DNA from: Shewanella woodyi ATCC 51908 | GTDB taxonomy: Bacteria; Pseudomonadota; Gammaproteobacteria; Enterobacterales; Shewanellaceae | Length of the DNA stretch: 64,000 bases | Direction: 5' to 3' | Assembly (NCBI RefSeq): GCF_000019525.1 | Contig: NC_010506.1 | Coordinates: forward strand, 3,844,001-3,908,000 | Shown: positions 19,601 to 29,614 of the stretch, in pieces | Position numbering within the stretch: position 1 is the stretch's first letter | How the letters are laid out: each line of letters begins with the position of its first letter | Position numbers and translations under genes: made by a program | The notes under the pieces: generated by a model | Databases searched by the model: none | What the model saw: the letters and a program-made list of their open reading frames with translations, nothing else | What the model was told of the DNA's origin: nothing

Positions 19601-21658
19601 ATCGCGAAACATTGCTCGTAAACTAGTCATTCCGGTCAATATTGGTGCGTCAGTTGCGTCTATTGTCAGATTAGTGGCACCATAAAATGCATTTTGCATG
19701 CTAGTCCAGACACCTGCTCCCCACTGGTCTACTGAGAGTATTTTCTCCTTATCACCAACATTGTTAAAATAGATCCTAGGGAAATCTCCCCGTATACGTA
19801 TGCTATAAGTACCTGCCGTACCAAAATCATGAGTCACCGAACCTGTTAAGCCAAACTCATCAAACGTACCGTCGTTATTCCAATCCACATCATATGAGTA
19901 TCCCGTTCCGGTAGTTGGAATAGTTATTGATGTCGCGTTAGAACTGCCACTATTATCTGTTTTCCATGTGGTCACAAAATGCATATTAGGACAGCTTTTT
20001 CCACCATCAGTAATTACCCAGCTATCACTAGCGATCATATTGTCTCTAGCAGACTCACCACTACAATACTTGGAGTTCCCTCCGTCAAAGCTAACCCCAT
20101 TTTGTAGAGTTTGCCCATTCCAAGCAGTAAACAACGCATCATAATTAGCTGTGGTGAGCGTGACACCAGAAAACATAGAGCCCATATCAGTGACATTCGA
20201 GACATCCCAACTATTCATATTAGGGTTTGCAGAAGTTGCACCAGAGAACATTGATGACATGTTAGTAACGGCTGAAGTGTTCCAACTACTGGTATCTGGA
20301 TTGGCTGAAGTTGCATTGAAAAACATAAGCTTCATCGAGATAACTGATGAAGTATCCCAACTACTGGTATTTGGATTAGCGGATGTAGCACCACTAAACA
20401 TAGAGCGCATGGTCGTCACCGAAGAAGTATCCCAGCTACTGGTATCTGGGGTCACCGATGTCGCAGCAAAAAACATGGCATACATACTAGTTACAGATGA
20501 GGTATCCCAACTACTGACATCTGGATTTGCCGATATAGCCCCGTTAAAAGTCGACCTCATATTAGTCACTAGAGAGGTATTCCAGCTACTGGTATCTGGA
20601 TTAGCTGAAGTCGCATTCAAAAACATCGAATGCATATTCGTCACTGCTGACGTATCCCAACTGCTAGTATTCGGAGTTGCCAGTGAAGCGCCTGCAAACA
20701 TCGATTCCATCGTCGTCACTGAAGAAACGTCCCAACCACTGACATCAGGGTTAGCAGCCGTGGTGCCGGCAAACATAAAACTCATAGTGGTGACTTTTGA
20801 AACATCCCAAGCACTCACATCTGGGTTGGCCAATATGGTATCTTGAAACATTGAGCTCATCTGTTGGACACTAGATACATCCCAACTACTGACATCAGGG
20901 CTAGCCGACTCCGCGTTGAAAAACATGGAGTTCATATACACCACTTTTGAGACGTTCCAGTTACTGACATCTGGATTTGCGGATGTTGCGTTAGAAAAAG
21001 TGGCGCTCATATTTTCAACATTGGAGACATCCCAGTTACTGACATCTGGGGTGGCAGCATATGCACTTAAGAACATGTTGTTCATGGAGACAACATTGGA
21101 AACATCCCAACTGCTGACATCTGGATTTGCCAATACAGCATCCCAAAACATATTTATAGTACTAGTAACGCCCGATAAATCAGGAACATCCGTCGCCGGT
21201 ACAGTCAGGTTCAATGCGCCAGAAAAAGATTTTTCCATACTGGTCCATTTTCCCGTCCCCCATTGTTCAATGGTCAACAGTTTTAGCTTGTCTCCAGTTT
21301 GATTGAAGTAAATACGAGGAAAACCTGTACTAGCACCAGAGTTATCTTCAACCCTGACAGTATAAGTTCCAGCACCACCCAAAGAGGTGTAATCACAAGT
21401 GTAATCGGCAGTTTGAGCCGTAGCTTCATCGGTACCGTCATCATTACAATCAATATTGTAATTATATCCGCTACCAGTAGTGGGAAGAGTGAACTGAACA
21501 TCTGAAGAGGTGCCGGTGTTATTAGATTTTATGGTGAACACAAAATCGTCCGTTGTCGCAGCAAGGCACGCTAAAGGAAACAGATATAAAATGAATGCCA
21601 GCACAGCAGACACTGAATTGGAGATAATCACACTTAAAGAGACGAACCAAACTCTCAT
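13646..21658 (-). CDS. Giant repeat surface protein: BspA-like repeats, Ig-like repeats, GlyGly-CTERM-like anchor
   Basis: An exported protein of 2670 residues. Order: signal peptide; PKD-like segment; 14 BspA/DUF285-type 25-residue repeats (about 163-499, [15 protein letters not shown] style); a second PKD-like segment and 7 more repeats (about 679-839); Ig-like segments; eight near-identical 89-residue Ig-like repeats (about 1100-1807); a putative Ig domain; cadherin-like, HYR-like and Calx-beta-like segments; a choice-of-anchor U-like domain (about 2320-2437, ending LMDPGG); two more cadherin-like domains; then SGG, a leucine-rich helix and Arg-containing tail (about 2642-2670) resembling GlyGly-CTERM. 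The anchor tail is longer and less basic than usual. Probably a cell-surface adhesin or stalk processed by rhombosortase; the ligand is unknown. Confidence 0.85.
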   Translation of the reverse strand: MRVWFVSLSVIISNSVSAVLAFILYLFPLACLAATTDDFVFTIKSNNTGTSSDVQFTLPTTGSGYNYNIDCNDDGTDEATAQTADYTCDYTSLGGAGTYTVRVEDNSGASTGFPRIYFNQTGDKLKLLTIEQWGTGKWTSMEKSFSGALNLTVPATDVPDLSGVTSTINMFWDAVLANPDVSSWDVSNVVSMNNMFLSAYAATPDVSNWDVSNVENMSATFSNATSANPDVSNWNVSKVVYMNSMFFNAESASPDVSSWDVSSVQQMSSMFQDTILANPDVSAWDVSKVTTMSFMFAGTTAANPDVSGWDVSSVTTMESMFAGASLATPNTSSWDTSAVTNMHSMFLNATSANPDTSSWNTSLVTNMRSTFNGAISANPDVSSWDTSSVTSMYAMFFAATSVTPDTSSWDTSSVTTMRSMFSGATSANPNTSSWDTSSVISMKLMFFNATSANPDTSSWNTSAVTNMSSMFSGATSANPNMNSWDVSNVTDMGSMFSGVTLTTANYDALFTAWNGQTLQNGVSFDGGNSKYCSGESARDNMIASDSWVITDGGKSCPNMHFVTTWKTDNSGSSNATSITIPTTGTGYSYDVDWNNDGTFDEFGLTGSVTHDFGTAGTYSIRIRGDFPRIYFNNVGDKEKILSVDQWGAGVWTSMQNAFYGATNLTIDATDAPILTGMTSLRAMFRDATTMDDDINHWDTSNITNMLDMFRGASAFDQDISSWDTSKVFTMQAMFEGASTFNQNISIWNTSKVSSMLSMFQNASDFNQPLGVWDTAKVTNMSFLFDGAIAFNQDISSWDTTKVTVMVSMFQNATNFDQNLDSWDISSVGNMSSMFSGATLSKVNYDALLVSFNAQTLQSGVIFDGGNSVYCASEGARVNMIASDSWVITDGGRECAPVTPSQTPDLLVTSDSGVVISDNITLDKTPSFDINCSNIGNTITLYSDNPTSDTNLATQICTSVGTESITAGVLSDGDHNISYTDTFSGDESAHSPTLLVKIDTAAPAAPSCSSNPSTANDSTNISTTCTGVETGSSLTIADMTCSPTPATVSNTVLCSGTIGSGGGEILTSNDTVSVIDLAGNSDTSETTGLVVDNSTPVIAESGAINTPTSDNTPSYSFSSTEAGSISYLGSCSSATSVAVSGSNTIIFNTLADGNYSDCQLRVTDSAGNLSNLLSVSSFVVDSTEATLSEVTPVATPTSDSTPSYSFSSTEAGSISYLGSCSSASSVAVSGSNTITFNTLADGNYSDCQLRVTDTAGNLSNFLSINSFVVDSTGATLSEITPVTTPTSDSTPSYSFSSTEAGSISYLGSCSSASSVAVSGSNTITINALADGSYSDCQLRVTDAAGNLSNLLSISSFVVDSTGATLSEITPVTTPTTDSTPSYSFSSTEAGSISYLGSCSSASSVAVSGSNTITFNALADGNYSDCQLRVTDAAGNLSNLLSINSFVVDSTGATLSEVTPVTTPTTDSTPSYSFSSTEAGSISYLGSCSSASSVAVSGSNTITINALADGSYSDCQLRVTDAAGNLSNLLSISSFVVDSTGATLSEVSPVTTPTSDSTPSYSFSSTEAGSISYLGSCSSATSVAVSGSNTITFNTLADGNYSDCQLRVTDAAGNLSNLLDVSSFVVDSTGAILSEVTPVATPTSDNTPSYSFSSTETGSISYLGSCSSATSVAVSGSNTITFNALADGNYSDCQLRVTDVAGNLSNLLSVNSFVVDSKGATLSEVTPVTTPTSDSTPSYSFSSTEAGSISYLGSCSSSTVIATEGENTVTFNELADGNYSDCLLRITDTAGNISNLLSVTAFVVDKLLLSLETQLPDTLLQDEHLFVTQKVVGGEAPFVFRADNLPEWLQLDSATGEVKGAPGVKDIATYSGITFHISDSQEREAKSVTFELRVIDINDAPIAEDDSFTLVEGQKGLIEVLVNDSDPDVDDLITLQEASAVLGEVTLVGDKLEYQSPLDFVGTDILSYTIADSGGLTATANVEVSITSDPELGAPPTLVLPQDIEVNATGLLTKVSLGFATAKDHLNNPISVSQSSGSYFEPGNHQVLWTAEDARGRKTSRSQSVKVHPLVSLRSDSHVQEGGAVSVGFYLNGDAPDYPVVLDYSLGGTADENDHDLLSGSISLTQGRLGHIHFKTFSDSLVEGDETLEIKLSDEANLAGKSAHLLTITEEARAPDIRLKPLQAGIETYTVKDTDGLVTIYTLVDSGDVADASYQWFSSQEIVNHSTQVSQFVFDPQEISSGNVQISLMLTSAQGLEVTARVNMLIQSQPVVLATPENCSVINEQESDGRLFLVESEAETCIMRGDIALQSRSGGIQILDDELTSLLDNSQILEGGVFDFVIFGKPKGSDYQVVFPQRKPIPEEAVYLKFSQQSNEWVDFDTSEGDQLASAHSNQGLCPEPNDPSWVSGLTVGDWCLRLTIKEGGLNDSDGLENGILMDPGGLTDLESFNSIDNHDPVAVDDFIELVRAVESPLDVLDNDSDSDGDNLVVIEAVAELGMTEIIDGVIWYRPISDSFLGNDTISYVISDEMGGVAKANVLLDVVTGNSLPLAVDDELTMLVNSQESIDVLSNDSDPDGDRLSLHKVSSDIGKVEMSGNKLLITPDSEFLGEFEITYFIIDSSGAMATAKVKITVKEGEKIEIKNDSGGVMSLLLLLLLYSSILRLWSYRGARL
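16235..18357 (-). repeat. Eight tandem 267-bp repeats encoding 89-residue Ig-like domains
   Basis: Within the giant gene, eight in-frame copies follow each other with a fixed period of 267 bases. Each encodes [20 protein letters not shown], then [16 protein letters not shown], then [14 protein letters not shown]. Two cysteines per copy could form a disulfide. Central copies are almost identical at DNA level, and small variants ([11 protein letters not shown] versus [11 protein letters not shown]) alternate between copies, pointing to recent duplication or gene conversion. Confidence 0.92.
19140..19620 (-). repeat. BspA-like 75-bp repeat block 2 (about 7 units)
   Basis: A second, more diverged set of units of the type [20 protein letters not shown], closer to the classical BspA-like consensus. 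It is preceded by its own PKD-like segment, as block 1 is, so the head looks like a duplicated two-part module. Confidence 0.85.
20160..21170 (-). repeat. BspA-like 75-bp repeat block 1 (about 14 units)
   Basis: Tandem 75-base units each encode 25 residues of the pattern SSWDVSxVxxMxxMFxxAxxANPDV. The family is the DUF285/BspA-like leucine-rich repeat class found on surface proteins of many bacteria and mycoplasmas. Units in the middle change from WDVS to WDTS/WNTS, showing internal expansion of a sub-block. Confidence 0.88.
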
Positions 21659-21753
21659 AGGCCAATCCTCACTAAAAATTAGATGAGTTCTTCTAGTTTA
21701 GCCCTAAATTGGTACGTCTAATTTATTTCCTTAGTGTGATCCTATAAATGTAA

Positions 21754-21796
21754 AGTGAACTTGCTAACGCTGGTTAAGAAATATCACAAGTTCACT
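21754..21796. other. Long-looped perfect inverted repeat between the mutase and giant genes
   Basis: AGTGAACTTG (21754-21763) is inverted as CAAGTTCACT (21787-21796) across 23 bases. It has no T-run. It lies just after the phosphohexomutase stop and about 100 bases before the giant gene, so it could limit read-through or act as an operator. Confidence 0.4.
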
Positions 21797-21814
21797 GACC
21801 CTCCCTTGTCAAAA

Positions 21815-23548
21815 CTACTTAGGTAATGAAGCTTGGTGGGCTTCAATAAATTTATCCATTTGAGCGCGTGCTCTTAGTTGAGCTGTTTCTAAACTATCAT
21901 CTATTCCCATAATTTCAACAACTTCGTAATAACATTTTATTTTTGGCTCAGTCCCAGAGGGCCTCACTATCACCCTAGCCCCTCCCTCTAAGCTGTAAAT
22001 AAGTACGTCACTTAAAGGTAGCGCAATGGTTTCAAGTCGGCCATCAGCAAATCTGCGCTCACCACAACTGATATCATCAACAGAGAGCACTTTACGTCCT
22101 GCCACTGTTACTGGTGGGTGCTCACGAAGATAAGCGCCTATATTTGGAGTATCGGGCTTTAATGCGATACTCACCTGAGCATTAAGGTGGAAGCCATGCT
22201 CTTTATAGATATCCGCTAATCTATCCCAAATCGTCTCGCCTTTGCTTGCAAGTTCAGCAGTTAATTGCGAGAAAGCCACGAGCGCAGATAGCCCATCTTT
22301 GTCCCACACCATATCCCCAACTGTGTAACCTAGCGCCTCTTCATAGGCAAATAAAAAACGGTTATCAGGGGTTTGTTCTGCTATCGCCACGTTCATGAGC
22401 CATTTAAAGCCCGTCAGTGTCGTAATACACCTTGCCCCCATACTCGCCGCAACTTTCGATAGTAAACTTGATGACACAATAGTGGTACAGGTCAAACGTT
22501 GCTCTTTAGACGCGTGTTTCAGTAAATAATGACCAAAGAGCACTCCCACCTGATCTCCTGTCAACATCTGATAATCACCTGCTCTCTTTCTAACCGCAAC
22601 AGCGAATCGGTCAGCATCAGGATCGTTGGCACAAGCTAACATAGCGTCATGTTTTGTTGCCTCTGCAATCACTAGATCCATCGCCCCCTTCTCCTCAGGA
22701 TTAGGGAAATTCACCGTTGGGAAATCACCATCTGGCTCCCGTTGAGCAGCCACAGAGTACACCTGACTGACACCTGCATCCTTAAGCACGGTTTCAGCCA
22801 TTTCAGCCCCGACACCATGCATCGCCGTATAAGCTAAGCTCACTAACTCTGGCCGAGTATGATTTTGTAACACCTCGGCATCTTGAATCCCTTGTCGATA
22901 GGTCTGATAGAAATCATCTTCCAACATCACTAAGGTGCCAGAAAGCCGAGCTTGCTCTAGGCTGAGTAACTCAATAGTTCTGCAGATAGACTGATCGGCA
23001 GCTTGATGAACACAGGCTGCAATACCTGAATCGTGAGGTGGAATGATTTGCGCGCCATTGCCCCAATAAACTTTATAACCATTATATTGTGGCGGATTAT
23101 GGCTGGCCGTCACCACAATGCCAGCTGCGGCCCCAAAATGCAGTACACCAAAAGCCACGAGTGGTGTAGCGGCAACGTTACTGGTCAAATAAACCTTGAT
23201 ACCCATCGCTGTCAGCACACCCGCTGCATCATGGGCAAACTGCTTAGAGTCATGACGACCGTCATAGCCTATCACCACACCACGTGAGTCAAGGTCACTT
23301 ACCTGAGCTTTCAGATAGCTTCCAAGCCCTGATGTGGTTTGCTGCACGACAAATCGATTCATGCCCATTGGACCTGCCCCAACCACGCCCCTTAACCCTG
23401 CAGTACCAAAAGCCAGTCTGCCAGCAAAACGTTTCCCAAGTTCAGTGTCATCATTGTTATCGACTAACTGTTGAAGCTCTCTCTTCGAACGAGGATCTGG
23501 ATCAGCTTCTATCCAATTTTTTACTCTCAATGCTAATTGTGTATTCAT
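21815..23548 (-). CDS. Phospho-sugar mutase (alpha-D-phosphohexomutase family)
   Basis: Interconverts hexose 1- and 6-phosphates, phosphoglucomutase or phosphomannomutase type; cytosolic. Its 577 residues match the longer PgcA-like branch. The phosphoserine loop is VTASHNPPQYNGYKV with the catalytic serine near residue 149; the magnesium loop is NDPDADRFAVAV; FGTAGLRG opens domain 1, and a C-terminal RPSGTEPKIKCYYE binds the sugar phosphate. The set of catalytic loops is complete. It is followed downstream by the giant surface protein gene in the same orientation, but a 156-base gap with an inverted repeat argues against tight coupling. Confidence 0.92.
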   Translation of the reverse strand: MNTQLALRVKNWIEADPDPRSKRELQQLVDNNDDTELGKRFAGRLAFGTAGLRGVVGAGPMGMNRFVVQQTTSGLGSYLKAQVSDLDSRGVVIGYDGRHDSKQFAHDAAGVLTAMGIKVYLTSNVAATPLVAFGVLHFGAAAGIVVTASHNPPQYNGYKVYWGNGAQIIPPHDSGIAACVHQAADQSICRTIELLSLEQARLSGTLVMLEDDFYQTYRQGIQDAEVLQNHTRPELVSLAYTAMHGVGAEMAETVLKDAGVSQVYSVAAQREPDGDFPTVNFPNPEEKGAMDLVIAEATKHDAMLACANDPDADRFAVAVRKRAGDYQMLTGDQVGVLFGHYLLKHASKEQRLTCTTIVSSSLLSKVAASMGARCITTLTGFKWLMNVAIAEQTPDNRFLFAYEEALGYTVGDMVWDKDGLSALVAFSQLTAELASKGETIWDRLADIYKEHGFHLNAQVSIALKPDTPNIGAYLREHPPVTVAGRKVLSVDDISCGERRFADGRLETIALPLSDVLIYSLEGGARVIVRPSGTEPKIKCYYEVVEIMGIDDSLETAQLRARAQMDKFIEAHQASLPK

Positions 23549-23731
23549 GCTCTACTCCAATGCGGCCTAATAAACCTGTGAGAATGTTAGGCGAGTTGAA
23601 AATCATTAGCATTGACAGTAATCCTCGTCTCATCAGAGAACAAGTTAATTTGCATTAAATCTCAGTGATCACACATTTAAGATGAGTATTCTACTTTCTA
23701 TTTTTAGCCCAGAGATGACCCAATAATCAGC

Positions 23732-24592
23732 TTACTGTTTAAACCAAAGCTCCTTCTCACTCAGGAGGTTTTTACTCTCTTGAGACAGCAAGGGATTATC
23801 TAGAGTAAATATCCGCCTTAACGGTAAATTCGCACGCTCAATCACTTGGGAAGTAATAGCATGATGATTAAATAGTGCTTCGAAACTGCCATCTAGTAAC
23901 GCGTTTCTCAAGCCATACTCGACCCGCTCAGCCAGTCTTTTATCATCCGGATTAACGAAAAAATAGATAGGGGAGGGGTAGATAATCACAAAGGAGGAGT
24001 CGATCATCAGACTAGGATGTCCAATCACTTCATCCCATGGTTCATGAAGAGCACGTAAAAAGTAATCGAAACGATGCATATTCAGCATTGAGAGCAAGCT
24101 GCGAGCCGCCCCCCTCACTAAGGTAAAACCTTGCTTTTGCAAGATATCACTATCAGGCCAGTCACTTCCTTGACCAACAGGAATAACTTGAAGCTCCTCA
24201 ACACTTTCAATGTCGGCGAACCTCTGCTTATCTTGACGCCGGATTATCGCAATTCTATAGCCCATCAAGCCTTTAAGTAATGGAAAATAAACTGGAGTAA
24301 GTCTGCGCTCTCTATCGATACTGGTCATGGTCCACACTAAGTCTAACTCGCCCTTTTGTACCAGTTGAACCGTACGGGCCTGAGCCATCTCACTCACCAC
24401 AGCTTGAAGTTGGTAATCACCATAAGGTTCACGACTCTTCTCCAGTGCTAAACGCAGTAAGTCGATATAATAGCTCTGTTTCGGATCCACAAACTGATCA
24501 GAAATATTGTAACGAATAACCTGAGGCTCAGCGTTAACTGGTAATGCACAAAATAGTAAAATATATGGGCTAAAAAAAGTTAAAATCCGCAC
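23732..24592 (-). CDS. Periplasmic substrate-binding protein (family 3-like)
   Basis: A secreted protein of 286 residues with a signal peptide ending at PVNA. It resembles bacterial extracellular solute-binding proteins of the amino acid type (YYIDLLRLALEKS, then ELDLVWTMTSIDRERRLTPV). No permease or ATPase gene is adjacent, so it may act as an orphan sensor-like protein rather than a transporter part. The start codon is GTG 24592, supported by AGGAG five bases upstream. It diverges from the pseudouridine synthase gene. Confidence 0.8.
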   Translation of the reverse strand: MRILTFFSPYILLFCALPVNAEPQVIRYNISDQFVDPKQSYYIDLLRLALEKSREPYGDYQLQAVVSEMAQARTVQLVQKGELDLVWTMTSIDRERRLTPVYFPLLKGLMGYRIAIIRRQDKQRFADIESVEELQVIPVGQGSDWPDSDILQKQGFTLVRGAARSLLSMLNMHRFDYFLRALHEPWDEVIGHPSLMIDSSFVIIYPSPIYFFVNPDDKRLAERVEYGLRNALLDGSFEALFNHHAITSQVIERANLPLRRIFTLDNPLLSQESKNLLSEKELWFKQ

Positions 24593-24771
24593 TCACTCTC
24601 CTCTTTAGACTAACCACAAGGTTTAGCTATTTGAACATGACAAACTAAACTGAATAAAGTAGTCATTTCGCTTTAAAACCTAATAATAATCGCTAGTGAA
24701 GCAATAACACATATCACTTGTAATAGTGTAAACTTGACAGCTTACTATCGCCTAAATACGCTACTTAGTCT

Positions 24772-25623
24772 ATGAGTCCAACTCTCCCCAAAATTGAATG
24801 CCACATTAATGTCGACTCATGTGAGGCCAATGCCGCTTCCTTACTTGCTAATAAGAGTGGGTTATCTAAGCAGCAGATCAAACAAGCCATGACCAAAGGG
24901 GCGGTGTGGCACACCCGCAAGCACAATACATCCCGCCTTAGGCGTGGCAAGAAATCACTTAAAGTGGGTGATGAACTCCACCTATACTATAACCAAGAGG
25001 TGCTTGAACATCAGATTGATGACGCTGAACTCATTGCTGATATGGGCCAGTACAGCCTCTGGTACAAGCCCTACGGTATGCTATGCCAAGGTTCAAAATG
25101 GGGTGACCACACTACCATCAACCGCTATTCAGAGACTCACTTGACTCCAGATAGACCCGCTTTCATTGTGCATCGTTTAGATAGGGCTGCGACTGGACTT
25201 GTTCTGATCGGGCATAGTAAAAGCATAACGGCAGCATTAGCTAAGCTTTTCGAACTCAGAGAATTAGATAAATATTATCAGGTAATTGTTGAAGGCCGAT
25301 TCAATTCAGGTAGAGAGGAGGTTGTCACTGTAGATAGTGATGTTGATAATAAATCAGCCTGTTCACACGCCAAATTGCTTGAATACGACGCTAAGCAGAA
25401 CCGTTCTCTGGTGCAGGTCAAGATCGACTCAGGACGAAAACACCAAATTCGTATCCATATGGCTTCTCTTGGTCATCCTGTCGTTGGTGACAGGTTACAC
25501 GGCATAGCCAGCGGTTCTGACATCAATCTGCAGCTGACATCTTGCTATCTCAAATTTCCCTGCCCTGTCACAGGCGAAATAAATGAGTTTGAGCTGCCAG
25601 AGCGATTACGACCTAAGTTGTAA
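24772..25623 (+). CDS. RluA-family pseudouridine synthase
   Basis: Isomerises uridine to pseudouridine in rRNA or tRNA; 283 residues. The catalytic motif is HRLDRAATGLVLIGHS with the nucleophilic aspartate in HRLD; YYQVIVEG and the SGRKHQIRIHMASLGHPVVG motif complete the RluA signature. The N-terminal part (SLLANKSGLSKQQIKQAM) resembles a short S4-like domain. The target position cannot be read. ATG 24772 lacks a Shine-Dalgarno; TTGACA at 24734-24739 with 17 bases before TACGCT could give a near-leaderless transcript, which is speculative. Confidence 0.9.
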   Translation: MSPTLPKIECHINVDSCEANAASLLANKSGLSKQQIKQAMTKGAVWHTRKHNTSRLRRGKKSLKVGDELHLYYNQEVLEHQIDDAELIADMGQYSLWYKPYGMLCQGSKWGDHTTINRYSETHLTPDRPAFIVHRLDRAATGLVLIGHSKSITAALAKLFELRELDKYYQVIVEGRFNSGREEVVTVDSDVDNKSACSHAKLLEYDAKQNRSLVQVKIDSGRKHQIRIHMASLGHPVVGDRLHGIASGSDINLQLTSCYLKFPCPVTGEINEFELPERLRPKL

Positions 25624-25648
25624 TCAAAACTCGAGAGCGGTTTTGTTG

Positions 25649-26011
25649 CTAATGACGATGCTTCATAAATGAGCTTTTCACTTTTATTTTACCCTTGTGA
25701 AAAGTGAAAATATCGCACCCTTCTAGCTCTATTTTTGTGCCGTCAGGTTTAGTGGCGGTAAATATCCACTCTGAGCAGCCTCTATCAGCCTGTACAAAGT
25801 GTTTAGCCTGATTAAAGCTGACATCAGGCATGGTTTCCAGCACAGAGATAAACCTTGCTTTTACTGCTTCAAAGCCTGAATGGCGGGTACCATACACCTC
25901 TGCCCCACCTCCAGTTTCAAATACACAATCCTTTGACATAAAAGACATGATTTTATCTATGTCATGCTCATTCCATGCATCAACATAAGCTTGCAGGTCA
26001 TCAGTAATCAT
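25649..26011 (-). CDS. SnoaL/NTF2-like protein
   Basis: A 120-residue cone-shaped alpha+beta-barrel protein. Evidence is the opening LQAYVDAWNEHDIDKIMSFM, then FETGGGAEVYGTRHSGFEAV, and the closing FHKGKIKVKSSF. Members include isomerases, polyketide cyclases and proteins with no known role. ATG 26011 is used, with GGAAAG nearby; GTG 26023 is a longer alternative. Confidence 0.82.
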   Translation of the reverse strand: MITDDLQAYVDAWNEHDIDKIMSFMSKDCVFETGGGAEVYGTRHSGFEAVKARFISVLETMPDVSFNQAKHFVQADRGCSEWIFTATKPDGTKIELEGCDIFTFHKGKIKVKSSFMKHRH

Positions 26012-26103
26012 AATACTTTCCACTCACATAAGTGATTAAACAACTTATTTGATTTTAGTATAGCAACACAAAAGTAAGCTTGTTTACCGCTCTCAAAAGA
26101 GGG

Positions 26104-26694
26104 TTAATCGAGCTTTCTCCACACTTCAACCTCTTTAAGCTTGCCCGCTTCGACGCGTTTGGTATGCAGCTTATCCCCCTTCACTTCATACTCAAAGGCA
26201 AATGATGCCCCCTCTTTTGCCCCAAAGGAGTTAAGTGTCGGGTACTCGATATATTGGGAGTCATTGTATTCGTAACGCCCTGTGCCAGCAGCCCAGAACT
26301 CCAACTTATTAACGCCTTGCTCACTCGTCTCTTTAACAGTAGTGAAACTGAAATGTGAATCTGAGATCACTTTAATCGCGTTAAGATGTAAACTTTGATA
26401 ATCACTCCAAGCACCAGTCTCATCTAGGTATCGACCCGAAAGCAACTGCCAACTACCAATAAAGGGATTTGAATTCAGAGCCGAGAAGCTTTTCTCTTTC
26501 GGGGAGTGAACTTGTGAAGAGCCTGTGTCCAAAACCTCAACATCAGCGAGCAGCGCTAATGTCATGGACTCAACACTCGATGCTATTAGCTTTGGCGATA
26601 CAGTGGCAGCACAGCAGGTCAAAATTGCGATTGATAAAAACGGTGGTTTCAAACGGGGCATAGGTGATATTTTCATCCTTGAAATAATTATCAT
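26104..26694 (-). CDS. Exported lipocalin-like protein
   Basis: A secreted protein of up to 196 residues. An N-terminal hydrophobic stretch (FLSIAILTCCAATVS) is a probable signal peptide; a lipobox is possible at the double cysteine. The mature part begins FIGSWQLLSGRYLDETGAW, like lipocalin-type or DUF4488-like barrels. The start is uncertain among ATG 26694, 26676 and 26661. It ends upstream of nothing obviously related, and lies just after oleD on the same strand, 27 bases away, so it could be read from the ole transcript. Confidence 0.65.
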   Translation of the reverse strand: MIIISRMKISPMPRLKPPFLSIAILTCCAATVSPKLIASSVESMTLALLADVEVLDTGSSQVHSPKEKSFSALNSNPFIGSWQLLSGRYLDETGAWSDYQSLHLNAIKVISDSHFSFTTVKETSEQGVNKLEFWAAGTGRYEYNDSQYIEYPTLNSFGAKEGASFAFEYEVKGDKLHTKRVEAGKLKEVEVWRKLD

Positions 26695-26721
26695 TTTTAA
26701 ATACTGACTTAACTAAGCTAT

Positions 26722-27807
26722 TTACTCGATTTCAGTGAGATACTCTCTCAATTTCACCATGCCTTGGTCAATGCTCACAATAGCTGAATAGCCGAAATCT
26801 GTTTTCGCAGCAGAGATATCAAAATAGTGACTGGTTGATAGCTGCCTTGCCACAAATCGAGTCATCACAGGCTCCTCCTGCTTATTCATCAAGCTATAAT
26901 AGGCTTCAAGTATTACTCCAACACCATAAGCTAAGCTGGCAGGAACTCGCTGAGTCACTTTAGGCATATCGACACAAGCTAAAATTTTATTCAGCATATC
27001 AGCCATAGTGATAGGCTCATCATTACTTAAATAGTAAGCTTTTCCCGCGACTTTAGTATCAGGCTCAGACAGATTTATAGCCGCGAGAATATGGGCATAG
27101 GCAGCATTATCAACATAGATGGTATCAACTAGTTTATCTTCTCTCCCCACCAATTTGAGTCTGCCGGCTTTTGCTCTAGATATCACGCGAGGGACGAGGT
27201 GAGGGTCTTCCGGCCCCCAAATAAGATGCGGCCTCAGTGACACTGTTTTTAGCACCTCTGAGTTAGCATCGATCATCATCTTCTCTGCAACCGCTTTTGA
27301 CTCACCATAATAGTTCAAAAACGTTTCAGCATAGGGCGCAGTTTCATCTAGGCCCGCTTCATCCTCTCCGGCAAATGTTACGCTTGGCGTACTGGTATAA
27401 ACAAGGTTTGCAATACCTAACTGCTTACACCCTTGGATGATATGGGCAGCGCCAGCGACATTAGGTGAAAAGTAGCTTAACTTACTCCCCCACACACCAG
27501 CTTTAGAAGCCACGTGAAAAACCAGATCGCAACCTTTCATGGCCTCGATCACACTTGTTTGATCGGCAATATCCCCCTTAATCATCTTAACGCCCATGGC
27601 GCTAAGCTCAGGGTAATCCCCTCTTGCAAAACCAGTCACTTGGATACCTGCAGCGAGTAAGCGTTTGCAGATAGCTTTACCTAAAAAGCCTCCAGCTCCG
27701 GTCACAAAGGCGTGGTGTGCCTTAGCCTTAAGCTTAGATAGCGCAACTTGCTCCTCAATGGCAAAGTTATGCAACTCCAGCCCATTCATATCTGGCATTT
27801 CAGACAT
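26722..27807 (-). CDS. oleD: OleD, NADPH-dependent 2-alkyl-3-ketoacid reductase
   Basis: Third chemical step of long-chain olefin synthesis: reduces the 2-alkyl-3-keto acid made by OleA to the beta-hydroxy acid. Extended short-chain dehydrogenase of about 361 residues with a Rossmann motif TGAGGFLG (residues 36-43) and catalytic YGESK (Tyr167, Lys171). ATG 27807 is chosen because AAGGAG lies ten bases upstream; the frame extends further into oleC but without support. It begins 7 bases after the oleC stop, so the two are translationally linked. Confidence 0.92.
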   Translation of the reverse strand: MSEMPDMNGLELHNFAIEEQVALSKLKAKAHHAFVTGAGGFLGKAICKRLLAAGIQVTGFARGDYPELSAMGVKMIKGDIADQTSVIEAMKGCDLVFHVASKAGVWGSKLSYFSPNVAGAAHIIQGCKQLGIANLVYTSTPSVTFAGEDEAGLDETAPYAETFLNYYGESKAVAEKMMIDANSEVLKTVSLRPHLIWGPEDPHLVPRVISRAKAGRLKLVGREDKLVDTIYVDNAAYAHILAAINLSEPDTKVAGKAYYLSNDEPITMADMLNKILACVDMPKVTQRVPASLAYGVGVILEAYYSLMNKQEEPVMTRFVARQLSTSHYFDISAAKTDFGYSAIVSIDQGMVKLREYLTEIE

Positions 27808-27814
27808 ACTCAAG

Positions 27815-29539
27815 CTACTCCTTATGTTTACTTTGTGCCCACACAGCCAATTTTTCACGAAAAATCTTGGCGTTGTGACGAATATCAACAGGAAAACTAG
27901 GATGAACTAAAAAGCGCGAGATCCCCTTAGTTTGCTCGTGACTCTGTGCGATTTGGTTAAGCTCTGCATAGAGACTTGCACCAGCAGAGCAAGCCAAAGA
28001 GGTATCGAGCTCAATACATAAAAGTGGCACTGTATCGCCGCTAACATTAACGCCAACCAATGCCGAACGCTTCACTTGAGGATGAGTATTAAAAATACGT
28101 TCACAAGGGATAGAGAAATAACGTTGTGGTTGATGAGGTAACTGAGTACTTGCATCGACTCTATGAGCTTTTCGGCCACACATCCATAGCTTACCTTCAC
28201 TGTCTAGGTAACCTAAGTCCCCCATACGGTGACGTACCCCATCTCCATCGATAATTTTTGCCTGTTCCGTGGCACTGTCACGGCGATAGTAACTGCGACT
28301 CACCATCGGCCCCTTGACCACAATTTCACCTATGTCATTCGCCGCTAAGCGCAATGTTTCATCCCAAGTGTTAATGGGGTGTTCATTAATCTCGATAATC
28401 GCAATATCGACACCATCTATCGCCTCACCCACACAGATCCCACCACCGTTATCTGTGATATCTGTGGTTGCAAATAGGGCCTGACTGGCCATCTTACTCA
28501 GGGGAAGAGATTCGGTCGCGCCGTAGGAGTTAAGTACCTCAACACCTTCACCAAGCATCCGACTAAAGCGCTTAATTGAAGAGATAGTCGCAGGGGCACC
28601 TGCTGAGATCACGCGCTTAATACTCGGTAACTGATGACATTGATTATCGGTTACCCCAGCCTCACCTAGGCGTTCAATCAAAGCAGGGTTCACAAACATA
28701 TTACTGCACTGGTACTTTTCAATGGCAGCAAACAGGTAGTCAGGATTAGCCGTGATAGGTTTACTGGCATCCATCTCAGGCACTATTGAGGCCATGCCCA
28801 GTGCAGGACCAAAGAGTGAAAACAGTGGAAAGGTTGCTAAGTCTCGCTCACCGGGCTCAATTGCATAATCATGTTTAAGGGCGGTGATTTGAGCTTCAAA
28901 CATCTTGTGAGAGTAGACAACTCCTTTAGGGGTTCCCGTACTGCCACTGGTAAACAGAATCGCAACCATCTCATCTTCATCAAGAGCAGCCATCTGATAA
29001 GGTGTATCTGGCGTACCTTGCAACAGTGTATCTATGCTCACCCCGCCCCACAAACACCTGCCACCAGCGGTAACCAAAAACCTTACACTCTCCTTTCCCC
29101 AACCAAAGAGTTTTCTGGCCAAGTGCGCCTTAGGGATCCCAATAAATGCATCGGGAGCGGATTCAATAAAGCACTGTTTTAGGTTTTTCACTCCCATGCC
29201 AGGATCCACTAAAATAGGGATAATCCCCGCCTTAAACAGCGCAAATGTTAGGGTAAAGAAATCCAGACTAGGGGTCACCATCAGCACAGCTTTCATGCCG
29301 CGTTTAATACCATAGGCATTTAATCCATGTGCTAATTTATCACTTTGACGATTTAACTCGCCAAAGTTGAGCTCTTGATAGCTTAATGTTTTAGGTGAGA
29401 AAAATGAGCACGACGCAGTTTGTACAGCAACGGCCAACTGTTCTGGAAAAGATTGAGATGCCAAGGTTAAGTGGCGACAGAGGTTTGCACTTCTCGCAAG
29501 TGAAAAGTCGTGCGAAGGGTTTTGTGAAGAGAGAGTCAT
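27815..29539 (-). CDS. oleC: OleC, beta-lactone synthetase
   Basis: AMP-forming acyl-CoA synthetase superfamily enzyme that cyclises the beta-hydroxy acid into a beta-lactone using ATP. The P-loop [13 protein letters not shown] lies at about residues 194-206, and the C-terminal hinge has [17 protein letters not shown] and [15 protein letters not shown]. The start is ATG 29539 with AAGG eight bases upstream; the upstream TTG 29566 would begin inside the terminator tail. The gene lies between an upstream terminator and oleD. Confidence 0.93.
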   Translation of the reverse strand: MTLSSQNPSHDFSLARSANLCRHLTLASQSFPEQLAVAVQTASCSFFSPKTLSYQELNFGELNRQSDKLAHGLNAYGIKRGMKAVLMVTPSLDFFTLTFALFKAGIIPILVDPGMGVKNLKQCFIESAPDAFIGIPKAHLARKLFGWGKESVRFLVTAGGRCLWGGVSIDTLLQGTPDTPYQMAALDEDEMVAILFTSGSTGTPKGVVYSHKMFEAQITALKHDYAIEPGERDLATFPLFSLFGPALGMASIVPEMDASKPITANPDYLFAAIEKYQCSNMFVNPALIERLGEAGVTDNQCHQLPSIKRVISAGAPATISSIKRFSRMLGEGVEVLNSYGATESLPLSKMASQALFATTDITDNGGGICVGEAIDGVDIAIIEINEHPINTWDETLRLAANDIGEIVVKGPMVSRSYYRRDSATEQAKIIDGDGVRHRMGDLGYLDSEGKLWMCGRKAHRVDASTQLPHQPQRYFSIPCERIFNTHPQVKRSALVGVNVSGDTVPLLCIELDTSLACSAGASLYAELNQIAQSHEQTKGISRFLVHPSFPVDIRHNAKIFREKLAVWAQSKHKE

Positions 29540-29567
29540 ATTCGTGACCTTACTCGTTTCTTTCAAT

Positions 29568-29592
29568 AAAAAAGCGGATCTGATGATCCGCT
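29568..29592 (-). terminator. Strong intrinsic terminator between oleB and oleC
   Basis: AGCGGATC (29573-29580) pairs with GATCCGCT (29585-29592) with a TGAT loop. Reading on the minus strand, a run of six Ts follows. It sits 22 bases after the oleB stop and 28 bases before the oleC ATG. Confidence 0.87.
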
Positions 29593-29614
29593 AATACTTG
29601 TTCAAACTGTCATG

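Noticed and set aside
20151..20846. 231-residue plus-strand frame inside the giant gene
   Set aside because: It is the complement of the BspA-like repeats and simply mirrors their 25-residue period.
16235..21170. Regular repeats that might suggest a CRISPR array
   Set aside because: Periods are 267 and 75 bases, in frame and without unrelated spacers; they encode protein repeats.
24734..24762. Leaderless promoter for the pseudouridine synthase gene
   Set aside because: Only the -35 TTGACA is strong; TACGCT is a poor -10, so it is mentioned in that entry but not called.
26676..26698. Fur-box-like TGATAATTATTT before the lipocalin-like gene
   Set aside because: Only one half matches the 19-bp consensus; AT-rich sequence gives such matches by chance.
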